Origin: Aristolochia californica
Lineage: Eukaryota; Streptophyta; Magnoliopsida; Piperales; Aristolochiaceae
NCBI GenBank assembly: GCA_029961685.1
Contig: JARWKL010000016.1
Span: 16,188,157-16,252,156, forward strand
Reading direction: 5' to 3'
Length of the DNA: 64,000 bases
Made by a program: the position numbers and the translations under genes. The notes beneath the pieces are model-generated. The model did no database searches. It was not told the DNA's origin and worked only from the letters and a program-made list of their open reading frames with translations. Shown piece after piece: positions 1 to 10,445 of this stretch (position 1 is the first letter of the stretch; the number at the start of each line of letters is the position of its first letter).

Positions 1-188
1 TTTTCTGCAGAAGTGAAGACCAAATTGCTGATATTCTAACCAAGCCTCTCAAGTTTAATGTATTTCAGGAGCTCAGGAAGCTACTTGGTGTTTGCACTTC
101 AAATGATTCAATTTGAGGGATGGCACATCAAAGTTTGATTCTTATTAAACTTAATGTTATGTCTGGAACATCGGTTTAAGGAAGGGAT
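1..188 (+). mobile_element. Ty1/copia pol 3' end plus polypurine tract
   Basis: In one plus frame the first ~115 bases encode the end of a copia polyprotein. They include the motif EDQIADILTKPL followed by an LRKLLGV-type tail and a stop near 113. The 'D-LTKPL' signature marks the C-terminus of the copia RNase H region. A purine-rich run (gaaggga, 181-187) lies just before a TG that could open the 3' LTR, as expected for a polypurine tract. The rest of the element lies left of the window. Confidence 0.85.
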
Positions 189-605
189 TGTTAAGGAAAT
201 TATTAATTTTTAAATTAAGACTAGTTGTCCTAGTCTTTAGGAGTGTCAGTTTTAGTTTACGTTGTTAAGTAAGTTTGTTTTGTACATTGAATCGTGCATG
301 TCGTGTCTATGTCGTGTTTATTTTTAGTTGCTTACAGTTATGTATTAGTTTATTTATATAGACTGTTTGTTTTATCAAAGAATCATCAGAAAATTATATC
401 CTCTGCTTCGTCATTCTGTATTTCATTTTTATCACTCTTTGCGTCTAGAGCTTCTCTCTCTCGGCCTGCTCTGCCCTCTCTGCTTCTTGACTTCTTGATC
501 TTTATTACGATTTTTTACTTCTATTTTAACCTGAGCGAAAAACTTTTATTTTCTCAATTGGCTACCAAGGTTTGTTCGTGTTGCCCTGTTTGTGTATTAG
601 TGATT
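189..605 (+). mobile_element. 3' LTR of the truncated copia element
   Basis: The segment starts TGTTAAGG immediately after the polypurine tract. It contains a TATA-like motif (tttatatag, ~353-361) followed by a T/C-rich stretch, the usual U3-R-U5 pattern. The right boundary is uncertain because the partner LTR is outside the window; I place it where AT-rich unrelated sequence begins. The open frame inside it has no recognisable protein features and is ignored. Confidence 0.6.
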
Positions 606-2330
606 TAATAGTGATAATTAAAATATTATTAAAGTAATCATTTGGTCAAGTATTTTTTTTTAATTATTTTATTTTTATAATTAATTAAACTAATAATTTT
701 AAAATTTACGAAACTATATTATTAATTTATACTATATTAAAATTTATAGTATTTTATTAATAAATTTATTTATTTATTTATTATATTCATTACTATTATT
801 ACTATATTAAATTAGTGATTTAAGAGTAATAATTAAGATATTGTTAAAGTAAGAATTAGATCAAGTATTTAGACGTTATAAAAATATATATTTTTATTTA
901 AGTATTTTATTTTTAATTAATTAGTACACTAGTTAATTTTAGTACGTAATTATTGTATTAATTTAGAATAAATTATAATCTATCATAATTTATTAATGAA
1001 ATATCTTATTTAATTAATTATTATATTAATATATTTTAATATTACATTAAATTACTTATTATAAAATAACCATGTTTGTTTAGGTTTATTATCTATTTAG
1101 GTATATAATCTATTTAAGTATATTATAAAAGGGGGGTTAGTGCACTCTGTAAGTAACATGGAAACTGAAAATGAATTACTTGTTTGTGTTAGTGTGCATA
1201 ATGAAAAATTTAGTGTAAAATATTTGTTTGCGTTAGTGAACACAATGGAAAACGTAGTGTAAAACACTTGTTTGTGTTAGTATATACAATGGGTGTAGAG
1301 AGATGTTTTATTAATAAAATATTTTGATAGATCTGATTTTTATAACTTTTATTTAATTTTTTTATTAATAAAATAAAATATAGATTTTAACTTGTGAGAA
1401 ATTAAGAAATACTTAGAAAATTAAATTAATTCTAGTTAATTAATTAAATATATTAAATATAATAATTAAACAAATCCTTACTTTTATAATATTAAAATTG
1501 TAATCAAATTATAATTTATAACATCTAAATATCAAATAGTTATATAAAAAGGATATTTTATTATAAAAGTTAGTCTATTCATTTTATTATAAATATCAAA
1601 TGCTTCATGCTCCCTTGCTACCTCAACTCCCTGATATAATGGGAAAAAAAGAAAAACAATGAAACAAAACCCTCCATTGCATTGGTCGTGACCTCACATT
1701 ACCTAGTTCATAAAAAAATGGCATTAGTGTAGAAAGAATTGAATTGAAGTGAGATTATACCGTTTCATTCGCTCTGGCAAAAACGGGGGAAAGTTGATTC
1801 CTACCTATTTTACGAATCGTCAACTTTCCTCGCGCAACGCGCGTTGCTTCTCCCCCCCCCCTCCCCCAAGGAAAAATTAAACCAACGTCATAATTGGTTG
1901 AATTATCCAATTAATTAAACCATTAGTTTTTTTTAATATATTATTAACTAATAATATGTAAAATATATATTATGTTATTGATAAATTAATATATTTATTT
2001 ATTATGTATTTTTTATTTTTTATTAAAATAGTGAGTTTTAATGTTAAACTATATCTTATGTTATTAAAAATAATTAATTAATTTATTATATTCATTTATG
2101 TTATTTTTAAAATTTTTATTTATTTTAAATAATTTATTCTAGTCACTTGTAATTATTATTTTAATTTATAATAAACTATAATCATTAAGTAAAATAATAT
2201 AGTTTTTCATTAATTAGGATATTAATATATTCTAATACTACACGTTAAACTTATAAGTGTAGTAACCATATTTATTTTGGTTAATTATATGTTTAGATAT
2301 ATGTTCTATTTAAGTATATTATAAAAGGTT
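606..2330. repeat. AT-rich decayed repeats related to the Harbinger interior
   Basis: No gene is visible. Two stretches, about 610-1135 and 1890-2330, resemble each other. Both end with the same phrase (ctatttaagtatattataaa followed by gg...ttagt). Both also resemble the AT-rich interior of the Harbinger-like elements at 5700-5960 and 6430-6780. Three short degenerate units containing 'ttgtttgtgttagt' lie at 1170-1290. A short inverted copy of 1771-1817 recurs at 17,320-17,365. I read this as nested, decayed non-autonomous DNA transposons. Confidence 0.5.
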
Positions 2331-2749
2331 AGTCATTCTCTTCTTTATATCATACTTTTCATTTGGGGGCACTAACACTGGAAAATGTTTTCCCCCACTT
2401 GAACTTGTCTACACAAACACCCAAACATGAGTTGAAGTTGAATCAATTCATTTCAGTTCAATTCAATTCTTCACTTCATTTAGGAAGATCGCACGGGTTG
2501 TAGAGGGGTGTCTGGCGAGAATGTGAGCTGCGTCTTCTTTTGAACGATGAGGGAATTGAATGAGTCAAAGTGAATTTACTTGTCAAATGGAGTGAATTCA
2601 CTTTTCACTCGGGTTATTAAAAGGAGTGAAAGTGAATTGCCTATATATAATTCACTTTCACTCGTAACTTATAGTGTACTAACGTTTTTTTTGTTTTTTT
2701 TTTTTTGGGCACTTTGTCATGTGAAAGTGAAATACATCATCTCACTAGA
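2331..2749. other. intergenic, no gene seen
   Basis: This stretch has several CACTTTCACT-like direct and inverted words (2590-2735) and a T-run (~2690-2706). Similar wording appears in the 6134-6295 spacer, so it may be an older related repeat. Nothing coding is supported. Confidence 0.4.
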
Positions 2750-3596
2750 GGGGGGGGGGGGGGGGGGGGGGGGAGGGGAGGTTAGTCAACTTGATGGACG
2801 AGATGATCTTCAACCGCATAACGCCCTTCAACACTTGAAGTTGTTAGTGGCGCGCAGATGAAGCTTCATCTCGATGCAACGGATGAAGGGGTCCTTCATC
2901 TCCACGGTTTAATTTTCTTCATCTCGAAGAAGGCCTTGTTTGATCTTCTTTGAGTTGAAGGACGCGTGACGCTGGCTTTTTCCCCTCTCTCTCCTCGCAC
3001 CTCCTCCCCCCCCCCCCCCCATCGTGTGTTGTCATTTCTCATTTTTTCTTCCTCTCTCTCGCACTCCCTCTCTCATGTCCCTACACCCCCGACGTTCTGC
3101 TGCCATAAAATCGATCGGATTTTCGTCTCCGACCATCGCCTCAGCTTCCTCTCGTCTCTAGCCTCATCTCTCGGTTTTCTCTTAGCCTCGCCCTCTCTCT
3201 CGCACCCCCTCTCTTGTCTCCGTGACTCCCTCTCTTCTCTCGGACTCGCTTCTCTCTCTCTTATCCCTCTCGACCTCCCATTCTTCTTTGTCTTCTCCCT
3301 CTCTTCTCCCTTTTGGCCTCCCACTCCCTTCTCTCTTTGGTTATTCTCCTTTCCCCCAAAAATACCTTCCGATTTCGTTGGATTTCCCCATTTCTATTTC
3401 GATTTTCTTCGATTTTGGACATTTGGGCATCGATTGCTTAATTTCTACTTCGATTAGGATTCGATTTCACCCTTCGGCTTCGGTTTTCCCCAAATTTCAG
3501 AAGGTATGCCTAAACCCTAATTTTTTTCATTAAATTATTGTTTTATTTGATTTAAATTTATTTTCAATGCCTAATTGGGGATTATTTGTGCATAAT

Positions 3597-4140
3597 TGTG
3601 GGATTTAGGGTTACGGTTTAGGGTCTAAATTCTTGATTCATGTTAGGGATTATTTTTAGGGTTTGGTGCTCGGTATTTAAGGGTCTTGTAATCAGGGTTT
3701 AGGGTTTATGGTTAAGGATTTAGGGTATTTTAGGGATTAGGGTTTTTAAGGTTTAGGGGGTTTAGGGTTTTTAAGGTTTTGGGGTTTTTGTGTTTTTAAG
3801 CTCTAGGGTTTTTTGGGTTTAGGGAATGGAATTAGGGTGTAAGGTTTAGGGTTTAGGGCTTTTAAGGTATTAAGTTTTGGAATTAGTGTTTAGGGTTTAG
3901 AGTTTAGTAAGTGATAGGGTTTAGGGTGTGATGTCTTAGGGTTTTTAAGGTTTTGGGGGTTTTGTGTTTTTAAGCTCTAGTGTTTTTTGGGTTTAGGGTC
4001 TGGAATTATGGTGTAGGGTTTAGGGTTTAGGACTTCTAAGGTTTAGGTACTATGTTATGGAATTAGTGTTTAGGGTTTAGAGTTTAGTAGGTGATTGGGT
4101 TTGACTTTAGGGTTTGATGGTTTAGGTTTTATTAGGGTTT
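3597..4140 (+). repeat. telomere-like TTTAGGG array (left copy)
   Basis: Dozens of perfect and degenerate TTTAGGG/TTAGGG units are spread over ~540 bases. There is a higher-order structure: a block of ~175 bases containing 'ttttaaggttttgggg...ttttaagctctag' occurs near 3769 and again near 3943. The array follows a C/T-rich leader and a donor-like AAGGTATG, so it may sit in an intron of the element. It is interspersed and degenerate, unlike a chromosome end. Confidence 0.85.
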
Positions 4141-5395
4141 TTTAGTCCAATTCAAACTAGGTTGAGTCGCCTATACGGGCATCCATTAGCCAAGAAACCC
4201 GACCCCCATCACTGACAAGGTATAGTTCGCAGTGACTGCGAAGTTATATGGGGCTCTACCAGGGGTGTTCGGTGAATTTGGACTTGATGTGTGTGTTTTC
4301 TCGTTGTTTAGTGCATATGCAGTAGTGAAAATAGTTTAATTAATTTTGAAATGTTTTAGAATGTTGTTGAGGATTTTTGAAGTGTTATGGAATGTTTTTT
4401 CCATGTGGTGAAGAGATTCGGGTGTTATACATATCCACCACATGGTATTTTCTTTTTTTGTGGTTTCAATTTAACCCTTCAGCTTTGATTTTCCTCAAAT
4501 TTCATAAGGTAAGTCTAAACCCTATTTTTTTATTATTAATTTAGTGTCGTATTTGATTTGCCTTTTAGACAACTACTTGTGATTGATATATCCTACTTTT
4601 GATATTGTTGAGAACTTGTTGACCAATGCCATTTCAACCACTGTTCTAAGATTTTGTTTTCCAATCTTATTTTTTTGGAGTAAGAGACTTTTGAGTTCGA
4701 AGGCCTGCTTGAGAATGTCTCATCAAGGTAATATTTATATCCCTATTCAGAATTTTTAGATTGTTAAAAGTAAACTAGTAAAGAATTGGCCCTTTTTTTT
4801 TTACCATAATCACAGATTTATTCTGGATGTTCTTACTTGTAGGTCAGGGCAATGCAGATGATGTAACAATTGCAGTATTGAAAGAGTTGCCTCCTCTACA
4901 AGAGAAAGATCAATCAAGGGGAAGATTTGAAGATCAGTTCATAGGGGGAAATGGGCGAGGAACAACTAGCATGAAGAGAAACAACTATATTTTTAAATTT
5001 ATAATGGATTTATAGTTTTTATTTGGGTGATTGTAAATTGATAGTGATATTTCATTTAATTTTGTTGTGTTTGATTATTGTATGGAGTTTATTTATAATG
5101 TTATGCAGTGTATAGAGTGTATAAACAATTTCATGGAGTGTTTATGGAATGTATAGACAATTTTATGGAGTGTTTATGGAGTGTTTATGCAGGTATTATG
5201 TATATTGATTATGCCCAATTTTAAGTAGAGGTCATGATGAATTTTATATAGGTATTATATACATAGATTATGCTCAATTTTAAGAAGAGGTTATGCTCAA
5301 TCTTATACATGTATTATATATATAGGTTATGCCTAATTTTATGTAGAGATCATGTCCAATTTTATGTAAAATGTATACAGACAGTGACGATTGCG

Positions 5396-5514
5396 ATGGT
5401 CTTGAGGATGTGGGTAGCCAAGTAACATGCTTTCGGAGGCAGAGTGCATTAGAATCCACAAGAGCCGCACAATTTCGAGATGCTAAATCGACTTCCATGT
5501 GGAACAATAAATGA
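5396..5514 (+). pseudogene. Harbinger transposase C-terminal remnant (left copy)
   Basis: An open stretch encodes DSDDCDGLEDVGSQVTCF followed by a tail ending SMWNNK and a stop at 5512-5514. The acidic linker and the final 'R....S MW' segment fit the C-terminus of PIF/Harbinger DDE transposases. The same sequence occurs inverted at 6871-7010, where a small frameshift separates the last residues. The DDE catalytic region is absent. Confidence 0.6.
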
Positions 5515-6133
5515 TGGTTGTATCTTATTACTTTTGAACATGCGTCATTTATATGTACTAAACTTGTAACTTAATGATTTTAATATTAAAGGCACAAACT
5601 CGTTATTAGAATAATCTTTTTTTTAGGTTATTAATAAAGTTGTATATGTATTTATTTATTATTTTTGTTCAATTTTATTATTATATTAAACTTCATATTT
5701 AAGTCTCTGGAAAATAAAATATAATTAAAGTATGCATTTGATTAATTAATTACTTTTAATTTTTTCAAAATATATTATTAATTAATACTATGTAAAAAAT
5801 TTATCTTATGTTATTAATATAATACTTTTTTATTCATTAATCATATTTATTTTTTATTTACTCTATTGTATTAGTGATTTAATAGTGGTAATTAAAATAT
5901 TATTAACTCAAACACTTGTTTTAATTAACTTATTTTTATAATTAATAAAATCAATGGTTTTAAATTTCGAAGATGAAGATGAAGATGAACTTGTCCACAC
6001 TAACACCCTATTTCGAAGATTTTGAATATGAATTGTCCACACTAATACCCATTTCGAAGATGAAGATCATGTAGATGCATAAGATGAAGATGAAGATGAA
6101 GATCAAATTTCCAGTTTGTACACTACCCCCTCC

Positions 6134-6295
6134 TAAAAGGTCCAAAAGGTAACTCATTCTCTTATTTACACAATTTTTTTTGTTTTGGACACTAACACAA
6201 GAAAGTGTTTTCTGTTTTCTAGTGTACTTTACATCTAATACACTAACATAAAAAAAATGATTCACTTTCCATTTTACTTTCCCTCCGCTCCTTAA
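6134..6295. other. spacer between the two inverted Harbinger elements
   Basis: This 162-base spacer begins with TAA and ends with TAA (6293-6295), the 3-bp target preferred by PIF/Harbinger elements. It therefore appears to be old target DNA separating two independent insertions. It has no coding content. Confidence 0.6.
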
Positions 6296-6870
6296 GGGGG
6301 TTAGTCAACAAAATGAAAATTTGATCTTCATCTTCATCTTCATCTCATGCATGTACATGATCTTCATCTTCGAAATGGGTGTTAGTGTGGACAAGTTCAT
6401 CTTCATCTTCATCTTCGAAATTTAAAACAATTGATTTTATTAATTATAAAAATAAGTTAATTAAACCAAGTGTTTGAGTTAATAATATTTTAATTACCAC
6501 TATTAAATCACTAATATAATAGAGTAAATAAAAAATAAATATGATTAATGAATAAAAAAGTATTATATTAATAACATAAGATAGATTTTTTACATGGTAT
6601 TAATTAATAATATATTTTGACAAAATTAAAAGTAATTAATTAATCAAATGCATACTTTAATTATATTTTATTTACCAGAGACTTAAATATGAAGTTTAAT
6701 ATAGTAATAAAATTGAACAAAAATAATAAATAAATACATATACAACTTTATTAATAACATAAAAGAAAGATTATTCTAATAACGAGTTCGTGCCTTTAAT
6801 ATTAAAATCATCAAGTTACAAGTTTAGTACATATAAACGACGCATGTTCAAAAATAATAAGATACAACCA

Positions 6871-7325
6871 TCATTTATTGTTCCACATGGGAGTCGATAT
6901 GGCATCTCGAAATTGTGTGGCTCTTGTGGATTCTAATGCACTCTGCCTCGAAAGCATGTTACTTGGCTACCCACATCCTCAAGACCATCGCAATCGTCAC
7001 TGTTTGTATCATCCATTGCACCTAATTGGACCGCATCACCTCCTCCACTAAGCTCGCCACCCGAATCATCATCTTCAAATATATCATCATAATCCTCTCC
7101 ACGTATATAATTGTGCAATATGCAACAAGCATATCTGTAATTTGTGAAATACCAGTTGATTCATCCTGTAAACTTTTCGAAATTTAACTGGTGATTTGTC
7201 TAGTGCCTTTTGCAAATACAATGGACAATTCATCCCACAAGAATGTGGTATCTTCCCATGGCGATAAACAAAGTTGTGAATGCAACCATAGTTGCAACCT
7301 GTTCTTCGTCTGTCATAGTATCCAT
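6871..7325 (-). pseudogene. Harbinger ORF2 transposase, internally deleted
   Basis: The ATG at 7325 opens MDTMTDEEQVATMVAF, like the acidic start of plant Harbinger transposases, then hits stops. A second segment encodes VKFRKVYRMNQLVFHKLQ, similar to the N-terminal helix region. It is joined almost directly to YACCILHNYIRGEDYDDIF, the typical 'ILHN-IR' motif near the C-terminus, then an acidic linker. The roughly 250-residue DDE nuclease region between them is missing, so the internal deletion falls near 7150. A frameshift precedes the terminal MWNNK. This cannot encode active transposase. The family call rests on the motifs and on the element's TAA target duplication. Confidence 0.7.
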
Positions 7326-7664
7326 GGAAATCTACAAATTCAATCGCCTAAATATCATAAACACAAGCAAACATCAATCTTCAATCATAACCTATTTGCA
7401 ATCACACCTATACACAACCATATTCATTCACATTCCCACATCCTACATTCAATCACATCCCTACGCAACCATATTCATTTAATTGTCCACATCCATACTT
7501 ATCTACCATATTCATCCATGCAATATATAAACGCATATAAACGCAACAACATATCAAATTTAAATATTATCCATACTAATAAGTCTTGCAACGTCATAAT
7601 TCAAACACCATACCTAATACATAACAATATTCCAAAAGAATAGTGTATTTATAACGCATTACAA

Positions 7665-8692
7665 TTAGTTTTCAAGACAAAATTTAAGCCACTCGACCCG
7701 CTCTTCCACTGTCATCTCCGCAAACATGACCTTCTTACTTGGCGTATCCATCCATAAAGGAGCGCGAAACTTCAATTCTGCAGACAAGTCCGGGATTTCC
7801 CTGAGGGCTTTGACCCAATCTCTTTCAATATCGGGTTCTTTCTCTTTAGGCTTCATCATGAAATTCTCAAATGTCTGAGCTATTTGATCCATTGCATCAA
7901 TGAATCTACTAGTGTCATCATCGGGCATTTCGGTTCTCTTTCTACGATGACTTGATGACGACCGCTTACTTCTTTCAGATTGATTACTTGGAGACTCATC
8001 CATGCTTAATAATGGCGATGGAGTATCCCTAACTATATCAACATCCTCGGGCTCATCCATCGGGACATGTTCTAATTCACGGATGAGTTCATCGCCCTGA
8101 TCTACAAAGGTTGCACCTCCTGACCCTACGACTATGGTGTTTCTCATCTACTACAAAGGTTGTACCTCCTGACCCTACGACTATGGTGTTTCTCATCACC
8201 ATAGCTAATTTGTCATACAGGGGGCAGCCTTCACGTCTGTACTTCTCAGCATCTTTATGCTCCTACAAGAATAAAACATTCTTTATACATCTTGGAATAG
8301 AGTTATACTAACGTGTAAAACATAAAAAATATTTTATAGTACATCATAATTTACTGACCTTTATGTAGTCAAGCCATACAGAATTACATGCAGTAACTCG
8401 TTGAGTGGTTGCATCCCAACCGAACCCACTAGTGTTGATACAACTCGTTACCGTTTGATATGTTTTCTTCGATGATCTTGTTCGATTCTTCACTTGCTCA
8501 ATAGTTTTTTCTATTGACTGCGTCTTCATTGAACTTATTAACACAATCCATATATACCTCATGCTTCCATACCCCGTTAGGCAACTTATTCCCTAGATTA
8601 ACCTACTCGACCAAGAGATCGAACATTTTGCTATCATCTTCGAAGGTCCAAATGTTATATGGTCGACTAGTTAGTTGTCTTCTTGTAGCCAT
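7665..8692 (-). pseudogene. Harbinger ORF1, Myb/SANT-like DNA-binding protein (broken)
   Basis: The ATG at 8692 begins MATRRQLTSRPYNIWTFEDD, matching the N-terminal part of plant Myb/SANT-like proteins, where a Trp precedes the first helix. An in-frame stop follows after LLVE, and a frameshift lies near 8515. The next part encodes QVKNRTRSSKKTYQTV and then SGFGWDATTQRVTA and VWLDYIK, the hallmark 'SGFGWD...V-A...VW-YIK' of this domain. A last exon-like frame (8147-7665, 160 residues) has an acidic/serine-rich linker. It ends IPDLSAELKFRA...MTVEERVEWLK, like the conserved C-terminus of ORF1 proteins. ORF1 normally helps transposase bind element ends. A 49-bp tandem duplication interrupts the junction at 8102-8196. 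Confidence 0.8.
8102..8196 (-). repeat. 49-bp tandem duplication inside ORF1
   Basis: The segment ctacaaaggttgcacctcc...ctcat (8102-8147) is repeated with a few changes at 8148-8196. It duplicates the codons for MRNTIVVGSGGATFV and breaks the natural joining of two ORF1 parts. Confidence 0.9.
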
Positions 8693-9099
8693 GTATAATC
8701 TAAATTAGAGAAAGTCCTCATGGAAAAAACTTTATCAGACAACCTTTACCCGTCACGAAAACACAAACCATAAAAAATAGAATACCATGTGGTGGATATG
8801 TATAATACCCGAATCTCCTCACCACATGGCAAAAAAATTTCATAGCACTTCAAAAATTTTCAACAACATTCTCAAACATTTCAAAAATAATTAAACTATT
8901 TTCACTACTGCATATGCACTAAACAATGAGAAAACACACAAATCAAGTCCAAATTCACCGAACACCCCTGGTAGAGCTCCATATAACTTCGCAGTCACTA
9001 CGAACTGTACCTTGTCAGTGATGGGGGTTAGGTTTCGTTGGCTAATGGACGCCCATGTAGGCGACTCAACCTTGTTTGAATTGGACTAAAAAGCCCCTA

Positions 9100-9610
9100 A
9101 TAAAACATAAATCATAAACCATCAAACCCTAAATTCAAACCATATCACCTACTAAACTCTAAACCCTAAACACTAATTCCATAACATAATACCCTAAACC
9201 CTAGACCCCTAAACCTTAGAAGCCCTAAACCCTAAACCCAAAAAACCTTAGAGCTTAAAAACACAAAACCCCCAAAACCTTAAAAACCCTAAACCATCAA
9301 ACCCTAAACCCTATCACCTACTAAACTCTAAACCCTAAACACTAATTCCAGAACTTAATACCTTAAAAGCCCTAAACCCTAAACCCTACACCCTAATTCT
9401 AGACCCTAAACCCAGAAAATCCTAGAGCTTAAAAGCACAAAACCCCCAAAACCTTAAAAACCCTAATCCCTAAAATACCCTAAATCCTTAACCATAAACC
9501 CTAAACCCTAATTACATGACCCTTAGATACCGAGTACCAAACCCTATAAATAATCCCTAACATGAATCAAGAATTTAGACCCTAAACCGTAACCCTAAAT
9601 CCCACAATTA
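9100..9610 (-). repeat. telomere-like CCCTAAA array (right copy)
   Basis: This is the reverse complement of the left array, with many CCCTAAA units across ~510 bases. It has the same higher-order block of ~178 bases ('cttagagcttaaaaacacaa' near 9245, and a variant near 9424). Its position within the element equals that in the left copy, so the array was part of the element before both insertions. Confidence 0.85.
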
Positions 9611-10445
9611 TGCACAAATAACCCCCAATTAGGCACTGACAAAAAAATTAAATAAAATAAAACACTAATTTAATGAAAAAAATTAGGGTTTAGTCATACC
9701 TTCTGAAATTTGGGGAAAACCGAAGCCAAAGGGTGAAATAGATGCCGAATGGGGAAATCGAAGTAGAAATTAAGAAATCGAAGCCCAAATGTCAAAATCG
9801 AAGAAAATTGAAACCGAAATAGGGGAAATCGCAAGAAATCGGAAGGTATTTAGGGGAAAAAGAGAATAGCGAGAGGGAGAAGAGAGTGAGATGTCGAAAG
9901 GGAGAAGAGAGGGAGAAGAGAGAGAAGAAAGGGAGGTCGAGAGGGATAAGAGAGAGAGAAGCGAGAGAGAAATCTGGAGAGCGAGTCCGAGAGAAGAGAG
10001 GGAGGCACGGAGATGAGAGAGGGGGTGCGAGAGAGAGGGCGAGTTCGAGAGAAGATCGAGAGACGGAGGCCGGAGACGAGAGGGAGCAGAGAAGGAGGCT
10101 GGAGACGAGAATTCGAGGGAAGAGAGGCAACATCGACGTCGAGAGCGCAGGGAGACGAGAGAGGGAGTGCGGGAGAGATGAAGAAAAAAAAGAAAATGAG
10201 GACGCGCGAGAGAGGGGGTGCGAGGAGAGAGAGGGGCAAAGGGAGTGTTGCACGTCTTTGATCTCAAAGAAGATCAAATATGACCTTCTTTGAGATAAAG
10301 GATTTTAAACCGTGGAGATGAATGACCGCTTCATCCCCTGCATTTAGATAAAATGTCATTTGCGCTCTACTAACGACTTCAAGTGTTGAAGGGCATCATG
10401 CGGTTGAAGATCATCTCGGACTTCAAGTTGATTAACCCCCCCTAA

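Larger units (their letters stand above)
2750..6133 (+). mobile_element. PIF/Harbinger-like element, left copy (non-autonomous)
   Basis: This is the inverted partner of the element at 6296-10,442. Its left end is a G-run (24 G, 2750-2773) leading into GGTTAGTCAACTTGA, which matches the reverse complement of the right copy's distal terminus. Its right end, gtacactaccccctcc, matches the other terminus less well. From left to right it holds a C/T-rich leader (2960-3340), a segment ending CAGAAGGTATG that looks like an exon end with donor (~3500), a telomere-like array, unique sequence, and a transposase C-terminal remnant (5396-5514). Its AT-rich tail ends in repeated GAAGAT. TAA follows at 6134-6136, but the left flank reads TAG, so the 3-bp target duplication is not perfect. 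Compared with the right copy it lacks ORF1 and most of ORF2, and it carries different sequence at ~4450-5375. Confidence 0.8.
6296..10442 (-). mobile_element. PIF/Harbinger-like element, right copy (4,147 bp)
   Basis: Flanking TAA trinucleotides at 6293-6295 and 10,443-10,445 form a 3-bp target duplication typical of PIF/Harbinger. The termini read GGGGGTTAGTCAAC on the left and, reverse-complemented, GGGGGGGTTAATCAAC on the right. Read on the minus strand the order is: terminus, C/T-rich leader (10,260-9,850), exon-end-like CAGAAGGTATG (~9,700), telomere-like array, ORF1 with a Myb/SANT-like domain (8692-7665), ORF2 transposase remnant (7325-6871), and an AT-rich tail. ORF1 has an in-frame stop and a frameshift, and ORF2 lacks its catalytic middle, so the copy is non-autonomous. 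The minus-strand ORF1/ORF2 arrangement is the usual two-gene layout of this superfamily. Confidence 0.9.

Noticed and set aside
294..608. 104-codon frame as a membrane protein gene
   Set aside because: It lies inside an LTR and its hydrophobic look comes from T-rich DNA.
3073..3533. Long open frames on both strands in the C/T-rich leader (also 9,770-10,293)
   Set aside because: They are Ser/Pro/Leu- or Arg/Glu-rich, the result of low-complexity pyrimidine tracts being open in several frames at once. The two element copies do not keep the same frames.
3597..4140. Chromosome-end or ancestral telomere-fusion site
   Set aside because: The array is degenerate and sits at the same position in both transposon copies, so it belongs to the element and not to a fusion scar.
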